Position numbers and translations under genes: made by a program. The notes beneath the pieces were generated by a model, which made no database searches, was not told the DNA's origin, and was given only the letters and a program-made list of their open reading frames with translations. Source: a virus. From it: 24,001 bases of DNA. Below are positions 5,399-11,119 of this stretch, piece after piece. How positions within the stretch are numbered: the first letter of the stretch is position 1; every line of letters begins with the position of its first letter. The DNA is taken from positions 1 to 24,001 of IMG/VR virus record IMGVR_UViG_3300038441_001018; one strand, 5' to 3'.

Positions 5399-6865
5399 TT
5401 ATTTGACCACTACACGATGGCAGTTCTTCTCAACCCAGGACGGGCGGGCGACCGATGGCTGCCACTGACCTGGATAGCTATCGCCCCGGAAGTCGAGCCA
5501 CTCGACCAGGCGATCACCGTCACTCTCACGGATGCGGTAGAACACCGTCTTGTCGTATTGCTCGACGTTGAGGTCGACGTGGGTGACGTTGTTGGCGAAG
5601 CAGTACCAGAATCCTTGCCCACCGGACAGGCCAGAATATAGAGCAGCCACTGCGTCACGCTGGATGATCAACGGACTATCCTGCTCGGCACCCTGGATTG
5701 CAGACAGGTCGCTATTGGTGATCTGCGCTGATAGCTCAGCCAAGATCGCGTCAGCGTCGGCACGGGCGGTGGTCTCGGATACGATATTGACGATCACCTG
5801 GTCGGGAAGTGCCTGCTCTACGCGATCCTCTTTCGCTGTGGGGTACGCCGCCTCAACGTCGGCAAGGCTGATGACGTGGCTCTCAAGGTAGCTATCATCC
5901 AAGTCAGTCGGATGCCACAAGTTGTCCTTCGCGTGCCAGTATTGCCACACCCCGCCTTGTTTCTTGTAGTGACGGCGGTTGCCGTTGGTGCAAATCCGAT
6001 AATGGGTGGCGCCTTGCGGGGCGCTGTCGACATGGAAGCCCGCCCCGATCCCCGCGAAGGTGTACTGACCGTCCTCGCCCGTGGCTTTGATGGTGATAGT
6101 ACCTACGCTGTTGATACTCCAACCACCGGCCTGGATGGTCACTTTCGATTCTGGAAGGGTGAACGGCAGGGTGATGACCCCAGGCTTGTGCGGGCCTGGG
6201 GCAGGTGGGAACCCGCCGACCGGCATAGGGTCCGCGTTTTTGAAGCGCTCGCGGGCCTGCTCACAGAACGATCTCTCTTTGCGCACGTACTTGATCGGCC
6301 AGTTATGCTCGCGGCCCAGGAACGTGCCATCCCACTCGCCCTCGAATCGCGGCAGCGGTTTGACGCCCAGGCCGTGGAAGTGCTCAGTGGTCTTGTCGTC
6401 CATGTGCCAACTGACTTGGTGGCCCATCGGCAGAGTAACATAGACCACAGCACGGCCGGTTTTCTCATCGAAACCGTAGCCTGCCTTCGGGTCATCGACA
6501 GATTCGGGAGTACCCGCGTAATCTGAGTGCACGAGGGTCAGACGGGCGAGGGCAATGGCCAGCTGATTACGCTCATAGTAGACCCCATTCAGGCGATCCT
6601 CATGCTGAGCGACGACCACCTTTGCAGAGTCGACGCGGCCCTGATCATAGCCTTCTTGGCGAGCCCTGCGTTCGAACTCGGCCACCTGGTCGGCCGAATA
6701 GAGAGGGTCATCACACGACAGTTTGTGTGGCTTGACCGCCGCGATTTCGACGTCGCGTACCACTTGAGGACCGGAGACCAGACGATTGCGCTCGGTGGTG
6801 ACGCGGGCCACTGGGTTGAGATCAACGGCTGGGGCCTCAGCGGCCTGATTGCAGGTGTCAGACAT
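5399..6865 (-). CDS. Large conserved phage hypothetical protein, 488 aa
   Basis: ATG 6863-6865 follows AAGGAAA by 8 bases and overlaps the upstream gene by 8. The first 110 residues contain DDPLYSADQVAEFERRAR and YYERNQLAIALARL, a helical pair common at the start of phage hypothetical proteins. Residues 135-200 (VYVTLPMGHQVSWHMDD, then a WDG-containing segment at 178-180 and KYVRKERSF) resemble the often-seen 'LP.GQVSWH..D...F..L......WDGH....K...' module. Residues 260-330 are beta-rich with several Trp, and residues 340-488 form a separate region. The protein therefore looks like several modules joined in one frame. No active site is recognised, and the role is unknown. It is the last gene of the unit from the promoter at 7637-7665. 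Confidence 0.8.
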   Translation of the reverse strand: MSDTCNQAAEAPAVDLNPVARVTTERNRLVSGPQVVRDVEIAAVKPHKLSCDDPLYSADQVAEFERRARQEGYDQGRVDSAKVVVAQHEDRLNGVYYERNQLAIALARLTLVHSDYAGTPESVDDPKAGYGFDEKTGRAVVYVTLPMGHQVSWHMDDKTTEHFHGLGVKPLPRFEGEWDGTFLGREHNWPIKYVRKERSFCEQARERFKNADPMPVGGFPPAPGPHKPGVITLPFTLPESKVTIQAGGWSINSVGTITIKATGEDGQYTFAGIGAGFHVDSAPQGATHYRICTNGNRRHYKKQGGVWQYWHAKDNLWHPTDLDDSYLESHVISLADVEAAYPTAKEDRVEQALPDQVIVNIVSETTARADADAILAELSAQITNSDLSAIQGAEQDSPLIIQRDAVAALYSGLSGGQGFWYCFANNVTHVDLNVEQYDKTVFYRIRESDGDRLVEWLDFRGDSYPGQWQPSVARPSWVEKNCHRVVVK

Positions 6866-7160
6866 CGGAGTTTCCTTTCTGTTGGTTGTTAAGACGGTTG
6901 ATGAAATCGGTGATGGGCTCGCCGAAGACGATGACGTTAGGCCGGGTGCCTAGAATATTCGGACCTGGGCGGGTGCCGAACATCGGAAACATGATGCTAT
7001 TGGCGGACATGGCGGACCCGAAGGCCTGGGCGTGCAGGGACTTGCCGCTGTAGATGACGCATCCATCACAGTCTCGGACAAGCTCCACCAAGTCGCGGGT
7101 CGTGAGCAAAACGGCGCTGAGTGTGGGAATCCAAGGCGTGTGCTGTCCGGCGTATTTCAT
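6858..7160 (-). CDS. Hypothetical phage protein, 100 aa
   Basis: I start it at ATG 7158-7160, which overlaps the TGA of the upstream gene (ATGA) and has GAGG 6 bases before it, rather than at the in-frame GTG-like codons further up. The product has a hydrophobic core with a CDGC pair at about residues 32-35, SGKSLHAQAFGSA, and a repeated GTRP motif (FGTRPGPNILGTRPNVIVFG). GTRP-NVIVFG followed by D suggests an alpha/beta fold, but the GKS here is not in a Walker A context. No family is recognised. Confidence 0.75.
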   Translation of the reverse strand: MKYAGQHTPWIPTLSAVLLTTRDLVELVRDCDGCVIYSGKSLHAQAFGSAMSANSIMFPMFGTRPGPNILGTRPNVIVFGEPITDFINRLNNQQKGNSDV

Positions 7161-7600
7161 ACCGACCTCGCCTGGATACAAAACTCATTGACCGCCCCGA
7201 AGTCAAGGGCAAGCACACCCGACTGAGGCACGACCGCGTCCACGATTTTGAGGCCCAACTGAACTAGGGCATTGAGGTGCTCAACTCGGCCTGTCATGGC
7301 GGCCAGTTTGGCCATGCAGTCGGTCTGATCGACGGCCCCTAGATGGTTGTGGATTTGCAGGAGCGCAGACAGGTGGACCTGGGCCGCAACGCCGTCGCTG
7401 GTGTGGCCCTGAGCCCAGTACGGACGCCGCTGCTCATAGCGGTCGACTTCCCCTCGGAGACTTTCGACCTCGGCGAGAGCTTTCTCGAACGCGGTCTGGA
7501 GGCGCGCGCACAAGTCCACGAGGTCGGAGAAATGGTGCGGCGACCCTTCGAGGTCGGTAGGCTCTAGGTCGTAGGCTTTGAGGGTGTCTGGCGTTGGCAT
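7157..7600 (-). CDS. Hypothetical helical phage protein, 147 aa
   Basis: ATG 7598-7600 with GGAGA 6-7 bases before it; first gene behind the promoter at 7637-7665. Residues 20-55 form a long amphipathic helix (FSDLVDLCARLQTAFEKALAEVESLRGEVDRYEQ), a probable coiled coil. Residues 75-125 carry a second set of helices with hydrophobic spacing. The end has a small mixed region (VVPQSGVLALDFGAVNEFC). It appears cytoplasmic. Coiled-coil proteins of this kind in phage early regions often act by contact with another protein, but nothing here shows which one. Confidence 0.78.
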   Translation of the reverse strand: MPTPDTLKAYDLEPTDLEGSPHHFSDLVDLCARLQTAFEKALAEVESLRGEVDRYEQRRPYWAQGHTSDGVAAQVHLSALLQIHNHLGAVDQTDCMAKLAAMTGRVEHLNALVQLGLKIVDAVVPQSGVLALDFGAVNEFCIQARSV

Positions 7601-7636
7601 TTCGGTCTCCGGCGAAGGATCGAGGGCGAAGGTTCT

Positions 7637-7665
7637 ATTATAGCACAGTCAAGGGCGTAGCACAA
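7637..7665 (-). promoter_or_regulatory. Sigma70 promoter P2
   Basis: The minus strand reads TTGTGC (7660-7665), 17 bases, TATAAT (7637-7642). The -10 box is perfect and the -35 box matches 4 of 6. The start would be near 7630, some 30 bases upstream of the 147-aa gene. Its leader contains the direct repeat CCTTCGCC twice but, unlike most promoters in this window, no hairpin at the very 5' end. Confidence 0.8.
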
Positions 7666-8147
7666 GTTGTTGAATGGCAAACATCGGAGGGCAAAGGGCG
7701 AGCACCAAAGAGAGTCGCGGTGGTCCGGGTGGTCCGGGCTGGATCTTTAGAATCTGGACCTGCCAGAGGCCGCGTCGTTCGGGGCCTGGTCCGGGTGGTC
7801 CGGGTGGTCCGGGTTCTCTGAGAGAGAAGGAGAGAAGAATCCTCCCCCTCCCCCCGGACACCGGCTGCGGCCCGGCTCTGGTGCTCGTCCAAGACCCGGC
7901 GAGGGTGGGGGGAGGGGAGGGTCGGCGCCCGGTCCGGTCTCCGAGAATATGGTCCGGGAGTACCATAGCTCTACAGCCCGCGTCGTTCGGGGCCTCTGGG
8001 CGGTCCAGGTTCGGACATAGAGCCCGGACCATACGCAAGAAGTTCCCCCAGGCGACACCCAAGGGCGACACCCAGGAAACCATCCTCCCTCTGGGCTTCG
8101 GCCGCTTCTGGTACGTGTTCCCGGCCTCGAAGGGGAGGATCTCTGCT
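7666..8147. repeat. GGTCCGGG-repeat island without a convincing gene
   Basis: This 480-base stretch is the largest gap in the leftward arm apart from the control region. It holds two tandem runs of the 9-bp unit GGTCCGGGT (two units at 7722-7739, three at 7788-7814), single GGTCCGG elements further on, and an 18-bp direct repeat CCGCGTCGTTCGGGGCCT at 7770-7787 and 7978-7995. Purine-rich and C-rich runs (7820-7860, 7900-7925) flank these. All six frames show long open stretches, the usual result of high GC content. One minus-strand frame (7649-8173, 174 codons) begins with ATG after GGGGAGG but reads as Gly-Pro-Pro runs with rare codons, so I do not call it a gene. Composition and repeats differ from both flanks, which suggests acquired DNA. 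Confidence 0.65.
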
Positions 8148-8312
8148 CTAGGGCCTGTGGCGTTGCCGCACATAGTCCTCCCCTGTTAGCTCCTTCCAGC
8201 GCCAGCGGGCGGCGTCGAGGCTCTTGTGCGTCGAACGGTAGGAGCCTTCGATCCAAATGTTGTAGGACTTCGCCGACTTGCGGTAGATCCCGTGCTTGAC
8301 TTTGTACGGCAT
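8148..8312 (-). CDS. Small basic protein with AP2/Arm-like N-terminus, 54 aa
   Basis: ATG 8310-8312 comes 1 base after the TAA of the upstream gene; the frame ends with TAG 8148-8150. The protein is strongly basic. The pattern YRKSAKSYNIWIEGSYRSTH followed by an Ala-rich basic helix (LDAARWRWKELTG) resembles the three-strand-plus-helix DNA-binding modules (AP2 or integrase Arm type) found in phage proteins, here without any catalytic part. A nucleic-acid-binding role is therefore plausible but not proven. The ribosome binding site is weak (only AAGG about 10 bases before the ATG); translation is probably coupled to the upstream gene. Confidence 0.7.
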   Translation of the reverse strand: MPYKVKHGIYRKSAKSYNIWIEGSYRSTHKSLDAARWRWKELTGEDYVRQRHRP

Positions 8313-8313
8313 G

Positions 8314-8535
8314 TTATTTGACCTTGAGTTCGTGCAACAGACTGGTGGGCTGCCCGTCGCGCAGGTGATTTCCCTCGAAAATGCGGTAGAACTGGGCCTC
8401 TGGGCGGTAGGCCGACGCCCTGGCGACATACTCGTGCTGGGCCTGGACGTCCGCATATGGAACGATGCAGAAATCGACTTCGACGGTCGGGGCGCCAGTG
8501 GTGTAGTCGGCGCGGTAGAATCGGGCAAAGATCAT
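8314..8535 (-). CDS. Hypothetical small phage protein, 73 aa
   Basis: ATG 8533-8535 with AGGA about 11 bases upstream; it ends 1 base before the next start. The N-terminal half is beta-like (MIFARFYRADY, TVEVDFCIVPYADV), the middle is helical (QAQHEYVARASAY), and the tail carries FYRIFEGNHLRDGQP. It appears soluble. No family is recognised. It is the middle gene of a three-gene unit (43, 73 and 54 aa) behind the promoter at 8736-8764. Confidence 0.72.
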   Translation of the reverse strand: MIFARFYRADYTTGAPTVEVDFCIVPYADVQAQHEYVARASAYRPEAQFYRIFEGNHLRDGQPTSLLHELKVK

Positions 8536-8559
8536 GGGGCGTCGGTCCTAGGTCAGATC

Positions 8560-8691
8560 TTACAGGGCGACTTCCAGGGCGCGGATTTTAGCACGCAGGG
8601 CGGCTTTGTCGGCCAGCTTGGCTTTCGAGGTCATCGCGCCCAGCATGTGCTCCAGGGTGGCGATGCGGGCTTTGATCTGGGCTGCGTTCAT
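8560..8691 (-). CDS. Very small helical protein, 43 aa
   Basis: ATG 8689-8691 with GGAGAG about 8 bases upstream, TAA at 8560-8562. The product is a single continuous helix: AAQIKARIATLEHMLGAM, then KAKLADKAALRAKIRALEVAL. Leu, Ile, Ala and Met recur with heptad spacing, so a two-stranded coiled coil is likely. The positive and negative residues alternate, as in short dimerising peptides. It lies directly behind a clear promoter with a hairpin leader, which supports real expression. The function is unknown. Confidence 0.8.
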   Translation of the reverse strand: MNAAQIKARIATLEHMLGAMTSKAKLADKAALRAKIRALEVAL

Positions 8692-8710
8692 TGTCTTCTC
8701 TCCGGTCGGT

Positions 8711-8764
8711 GAGGCTGTATTGCCTCCATATGTTTATTGTAACATACGGATGCCCCTTGCACAA
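8711..8764 (-). promoter_or_regulatory. Sigma70 promoter P3 with hairpin-capped leader
   Basis: The minus strand reads TTGTGC (8759-8764), 17 bases, TACAAT (8736-8741). The expected start near 8729 is followed 2-3 bases later by the hairpin GAGGC-(6)-GCCTC (8711-8726). Just downstream of the -10 lies AATAAACATAT, also present at the promoters at 8991 and 10713. Around the -10 there is a near-perfect inverted repeat, CCATATGTT-(6)-AACATACGG (8726-8749), a possible operator. Confidence 0.85.
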
Positions 8765-8793
8765 TACCTGCTGCATGGGTCCGACGAACGGTA

Positions 8794-8946
8794 TTACGCC
8801 TCCCAGACCAGGGACAGCTGGGCTTCGCTGCGGCGATCATCGTTGGTTGCAAAGAAAACCTTCTTGCCGAGGCCGTCGCGCTGCGAGAACACGAAACGCA
8901 CGCCGTTTGCTTGGGCCCATTTGACGGTTGCTTGCTTAGTCCACAT
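8794..8946 (-). CDS. Small phage protein, 50 aa
   Basis: ATG 8944-8946 with GGAG 8 bases before it, TAA at 8794-8796. It is the only gene between the promoters at 8991-9019 and 8736-8764, so it is a one-gene unit. The protein has an N-terminal helix (TKQATVKWAQAN) and a beta-rich second half (GVRFVFSQRDGLGKKVFFAT, then DDRRSEAQLSLVWEA). It is small, soluble and cysteine-free. I recognise no family. Its own strong promoter and hairpin leader suggest high early expression, as for host-directed phage proteins. Confidence 0.8.
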   Translation of the reverse strand: MWTKQATVKWAQANGVRFVFSQRDGLGKKVFFATNDDRRSEAQLSLVWEA

Positions 8947-8966
8947 GATCTGATCTCCGGCTCGGT

Positions 8967-9019
8967 GGGGCCTATCCCCTCCATATGTTTATTGTACCAT
9001 AACCAGGGCCCTTGCACAA
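8967..9019 (-). promoter_or_regulatory. Sigma70 promoter P4 with hairpin-capped leader
   Basis: The minus strand reads TTGTGC (9014-9019), 17 bases, TACAAT (8991-8996). Boxes and downstream element (AATAAACATATGGAGG) are nearly identical to those at 8711-8764, so the two promoters look like copies. The start near 8984 is followed by a short stem, GGGG-(5)-CCCC (8967-8979). Confidence 0.85.
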
Positions 9020-9023
9020 GTAT

Positions 9024-9047
9024 GCCCGCGCATATAAGCTCGCGGGC
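9024..9047 (-). terminator. Hairpin between the 96-aa gene and promoter P4
   Basis: The inverted repeat GCCCGCG (9024-9030), 10-base loop, CGCGGGC (9041-9047) lies downstream of the 96-aa gene and just upstream of the next promoter, as a terminator would. The bases after the stem on the minus strand are ATACTTG, not a U-run, so it is at best a weak intrinsic terminator. Confidence 0.4.
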
Positions 9048-9049
9048 GC

Positions 9050-9063
9050 GTTCCACGTGGAAC
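9050..9063. promoter_or_regulatory. parS-like site 1
   Basis: GTTCCACGTGGAAC is a perfect 14-bp palindrome. It equals the core of the bacterial chromosomal parS site bound by ParB (consensus close to TGTTCCACGTGGAACA). It lies in a non-coding gap between the 96-aa gene and the hairpin ahead of promoter P4. A chance match of 14 bases in 24 kb is very unlikely. Confidence 0.75.
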
Positions 9064-9076
9064 TAGAGTGGGCACC

Positions 9077-9367
9077 TCAGTATAGAGCCGGTTTGCGGAC
9101 GATACTATAACCCATCACGGTGCCGTAGGCATCAACATGCACGGTCAGGTCGTAGGGGATCGCCTGCGATGCACAGTAGTCCATCACGACCCAGACCAGG
9201 CTGCCCATACTAGAGTGGTTGGAATGTCCGGCTTCGACGAACTCGGCGGCTATCACTTTGGCAGTACCTAGACGAACGGCTCGCGGGTGGCCGATGGCGT
9301 TGGCCGGGGGCAGTTGCATCTTTCGACCGTCGCCAAGCCAGTCAATCACAGATTCGGGGATGCGCAT
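9077..9367 (-). CDS. Hypothetical phage protein, 96 aa
   Basis: ATG 9365-9367 with AGGAG 9 bases upstream; TGA at 9077-9079. The protein has an N-terminal helix (ESVIDWLGDGRKM), a middle with AVRLGTAKVIAAEFVEAGHS, a hydrophobic segment (MGSLVWVVMDYCASQ) and a C-terminal beta-like part (YDLTVHVDAYGTVMGYSIVR). It looks like a compact alpha/beta domain; no active site is recognised. It is the last gene of the unit that starts at the promoter at 10713-10741, and parS-like site 1 lies just past its stop. Confidence 0.75.
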   Translation of the reverse strand: MRIPESVIDWLGDGRKMQLPPANAIGHPRAVRLGTAKVIAAEFVEAGHSNHSSMGSLVWVVMDYCASQAIPYDLTVHVDAYGTVMGYSIVRKPALY

Positions 9368-9377
9368 GTCGGTGCTC

Positions 9378-9575
9378 CTAGAATGGGAATACGATAGGTT
9401 TGCGGCGCTTGCTGACCAGGATACATACTATACCAGGGCTCATGCCCTTCGGCAAGGGGCGGCCGACGACTTGATACTTGACCTCGGGAATAAACCAACG
9501 GCGGGTGCCGCCGTGGTCTTCCAGGTGTTGATCATCGACCGTGGCCCCGCACTCGACGGAAGTTGGCTTGCTCAT
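9378..9575 (-). CDS. Hypothetical small phage protein, 65 aa
   Basis: ATG 9573-9575 overlaps the TGA of the upstream gene (ATGA); the stop TAG (9378-9380) runs into the ribosome binding site of the next gene. The product is basic and beta-rich: VECGATVDDQHLEDHGGTRR, then WFIPEVKYQVVGRPLPKG, and a hydrophobic strand followed by a basic end (GIVCILVSKRRKPIVFPF). No family is recognised. Its position inside a coupled string of four small genes is the main support. Confidence 0.72.
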   Translation of the reverse strand: MSKPTSVECGATVDDQHLEDHGGTRRWFIPEVKYQVVGRPLPKGMSPGIVCILVSKRRKPIVFPF

Positions 9576-9847
9576 GACTTCCGGCCTCGGTCAAACGCGT
9601 AGATGTCGTAGAAGGGCAAGAACCGGACGGGGCAGAACTGGGCGCCCTCGATGGTCTGCTCGACCTGGACAAACATGGACTCGGGGTAGACCATTAGCCG
9701 AAGGGCCAGGGTGCTGGTCCAGCGCAAGCCGACGCCGTTAGGCCCGACCACCAGCGCGAGCGTTTGGCCCCTGCGGCGTGGCAGTTGGTGCGGCTCGGGG
9801 TTGAAGGGCTGAGGGGTGCGGCCGGTGGGCGTAGTTTTCTGTTCCAC
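9572..9847 (-). CDS. Hypothetical phage protein, 91 aa, start codon inside a parS-like site
   Basis: I start it at GTG 9845-9847 because GAGG lies 6 bases upstream; the in-frame GTG 9857-9859 and TTG 9878-9880 have no ribosome binding site. The N-terminal 30 residues are proline- and arginine-rich and probably disordered (PTGRTPQPFNPEPHQLPRRR). The rest looks like a beta-rich domain (QTLALVVGPNGVGLRWTSTL, then LRLMVYPESMFVQVEQTIEG). The C-terminus has CPVRFLPFYDIYAFDR. The GTG start is the centre of parS-like site 2, so binding of ParB there would cover the translation start on the DNA. The function is unknown. Confidence 0.72.
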   Translation of the reverse strand: MEQKTTPTGRTPQPFNPEPHQLPRRRGQTLALVVGPNGVGLRWTSTLALRLMVYPESMFVQVEQTIEGAQFCPVRFLPFYDIYAFDRGRKS

Positions 9848-9855
9848 GTGAAACC
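9840..9855. promoter_or_regulatory. parS-like site 2
   Basis: TGTTCCACGTGAAACC matches the classical parS consensus TGTTCCACGTGAAACA at 15 of 16 positions. It lies 790 bp from parS-like site 1 and overlaps the start codon of the 91-aa gene. The two sites differ only in one position of the core (GGAAC versus GAAAC), both forms being known in bacterial parS sites. Confidence 0.75.
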
Positions 9856-10065
9856 TCACTTGAGGGACAAGATGCCCCAATCGTCGGTACCGTCTTTGAG
9901 TTCGTTGAAGGGCACGGCGGCGACCTCAACCACGATGCGCGGGGTAAGCCGCACGGTTTTGTGACAGCACTCGGTTACCGTAACCACCGGGCGGCAATAG
10001 CCTTCGGCGTTGTGCTGCGCTCGGATCGGGACTTGCAACTCCCGCCTGCATTGAGGGCATTCCAT
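9856..10065 (-). CDS. Small zinc-ribbon-like protein, 69 aa
   Basis: ATG 10063-10065 with AAGGAG 7 bases before it. The N-terminus MECPQCRREL has a CxxC pair at residues 3 and 6; further Cys at 24 and a CC-H group at 33-35 complete a likely zinc ribbon. The C-terminal part (VRLTPRIVVEVAAVPFNELK) is beta-rich. Such small zinc ribbons occur in phage early regions and can contact RNA polymerase or DNA, but no partner is visible here. It is the second gene of the unit behind the promoter at 10713-10741. Confidence 0.78.
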   Translation of the reverse strand: MECPQCRRELQVPIRAQHNAEGYCRPVVTVTECCHKTVRLTPRIVVEVAAVPFNELKDGTDDWGILSLK

Positions 10066-10110
10066 CTGAAGCTCCTTGGCCGCCTTGCGGCGGCACTTAG
10101 TTCGGGGTTG

Positions 10111-10665
10111 TTAGACTTCGGCTTCGTCGTCAACCAGGTCTTTGCCAGCGGCCCAGGCCTGCAGTTGCTCCAGGGTGAAGTCCTCGCGGCGGTAGGCTGC
10201 GCGGATGCGGTTGCCCGCGTTCATGCGGCGGCTGCCTGGGTTCAGGTGCTGCCATTTCTCCCAGTGGTGGAACTCTGGCTCGCCGAACACCTTGTCGGCC
10301 AGGGCGCATGCCTCGCTCGGGCTCATGCCTCGCATTGCTTCGGCCACTGGGTCGCCGTTGTCCAGGCTGTGGTTGCCGTTGTAGCTGGTTGTCTTGGCGT
10401 AGGTCTGGCGGTACTTGCGCAGGGTTTCGGACATCTTGCCTTCCTCCTCTTCCTCCTCGCCATCGTCTTCCTCGCCCTGGACGTCTTCCTTGAACTGGGC
10501 TGCGGCTTCCAGCCATTCGGCCTCGGTCCAGTCGTTGATTTTTTCGACGCCCTCGACTTCTTCGGTGTTGCCGTCGAACTCGAATTCGAAGCCTTCCTCA
10601 CTGCGCACCAGGGTGACGCCCAGGGCAGCCAGTTTTTTGTTCAGGTGGTCGATGCGCAGTGCCAT
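10111..10665 (-). CDS. Two-part phage protein with acidic linker, 184 aa
   Basis: ATG 10663-10665 with AAGGAA 8 bases upstream; first gene behind a consensus promoter. Residues 1-62 form a small domain (RIDHLNKKLAALGVTLVR, then INDWTEAEWLEAAAQF). Residues 63-77 are almost all Asp, Glu and Gly (QGEEDDGEEEEEEGK). Residues 78-184, starting with a Met, carry a pattern I have seen in phage hypothetical proteins: ETLRKYRQTYAKT, NGDPVAEAMRGM, LNPGSRRMNAGNRIRAAYR. The protein therefore looks like two modules joined by an acidic linker. The C-terminal module, by its regular 'LNPG..RMNAGNR.R.A' motif, may bind nucleic acid, but this is not established. Confidence 0.8.
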   Translation of the reverse strand: MALRIDHLNKKLAALGVTLVRSEEGFEFEFDGNTEEVEGVEKINDWTEAEWLEAAAQFKEDVQGEEDDGEEEEEEGKMSETLRKYRQTYAKTTSYNGNHSLDNGDPVAEAMRGMSPSEACALADKVFGEPEFHHWEKWQHLNPGSRRMNAGNRIRAAYRREDFTLEQLQAWAAGKDLVDDEAEV

Positions 10666-10686
10666 GTCGGTGTTCCTTCTGTTGGG

Positions 10687-10741
10687 CGGGGCGGCGTTGC
10701 CCCGATATGTTTATTATACCAAAGGGAGGGGGCCCTGTCAA
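10687..10741 (-). promoter_or_regulatory. Perfect-consensus sigma70 promoter P5 with hairpin-capped leader
   Basis: The minus strand reads TTGACA (10736-10741), 17 bases, TATAAT (10713-10718), the full consensus. The start near 10706 is followed at once by the stem CGGGGC-(6)-GCCCCG (10687-10704). Downstream of the -10 it shares AATAAACATAT with the promoters at 8736 and 8991. It should be among the strongest promoters here. Confidence 0.92.
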
Positions 10742-10753
10742 CCCCCTGCCATA

Positions 10754-11023
10754 CTACCGTTCGTCGGGTGTTTCGGGGTCGAGGGCGACCCGCAAGCGAG
10801 CGATGGCGAGGTCGTTGTTCTTGGCGTGTAGCGGGCTCACGACCTGGACCGCATGTTCCAGAGTCTCTTCGAAGTGGCAGCTGATGTAGGCCGCGCTGCT
10901 GCGGGTTGCTGGCTTGGTCTCCAGCACGAAGTCGACGGTAGCAGCGGCCAGGCGGTTAGCGACTTGCAGGGCGACGTCCATGGGCAGCTCTCGGACGAAT
11001 CGTTTGTGGGTGCGATGGATCAT
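10754..11023 (-). CDS. Hypothetical phage protein, 89 aa (first leftward gene)
   Basis: ATG 11021-11023 with GAGGAG 9 bases upstream; TAG at 10754-10756. It is the gene nearest to the control region on the left side and has its own promoter (11054-11082), so it should be the first to be made. The protein is basic at the N-terminus (MIHRTHKRFVRELPM) and then helical (DVALQVANRLAAATVDFVLE, with HFEETLEHAVQVVSPL). It could be a small regulator because of its position next to the operator array, but no clear helix-turn-helix is visible, so that is speculation. Confidence 0.78.
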   Translation of the reverse strand: MIHRTHKRFVRELPMDVALQVANRLAAATVDFVLETKPATRSSAAYISCHFEETLEHAVQVVSPLHAKNNDLAIARLRVALDPETPDER

Positions 11024-11053
11024 GGGAGTCGGCTCCTCTATTGACGAACCTCT

Positions 11054-11082
11054 AGTATAGCACGGTTTGGGCGCCTTTGCAA
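11054..11082 (-). promoter_or_regulatory. Sigma70 promoter P6 (leftmost-reading promoter of the hub)
   Basis: The minus strand reads TTGCAA (11077-11082), 17 bases, TATACT (11054-11059). The start would be near 11047. It faces away from the operator array; site 1 of the array lies 38 bp upstream of its -35. The leader holds only a 4-bp stem, GGAG-CCGA-CTCC, that includes the ribosome binding site. Confidence 0.82.
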
Positions 11083-11119
11083 GTACCGTTCGGCCTAGGG
11101 CGATCCACGATTACTGGGC

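Noticed and set aside
7649-8173. 174-codon minus-strand frame in the GGTCCGGG island
   Set aside because: It has a good GGGGAGG site, but its codon use and Gly-Pro-Pro/Arg-rich product look like read-through of repeats. Other frames here are equally long. It is kept only as part of the repeat island.
9080-9125. TATACT and TATAGT elements as promoters inside the 96-aa gene (similar at 1396-1405 and 9425-9435)
   Set aside because: No matching -35 box at 16-18 bp and no leader before a gene start; they fall within coding sequence.
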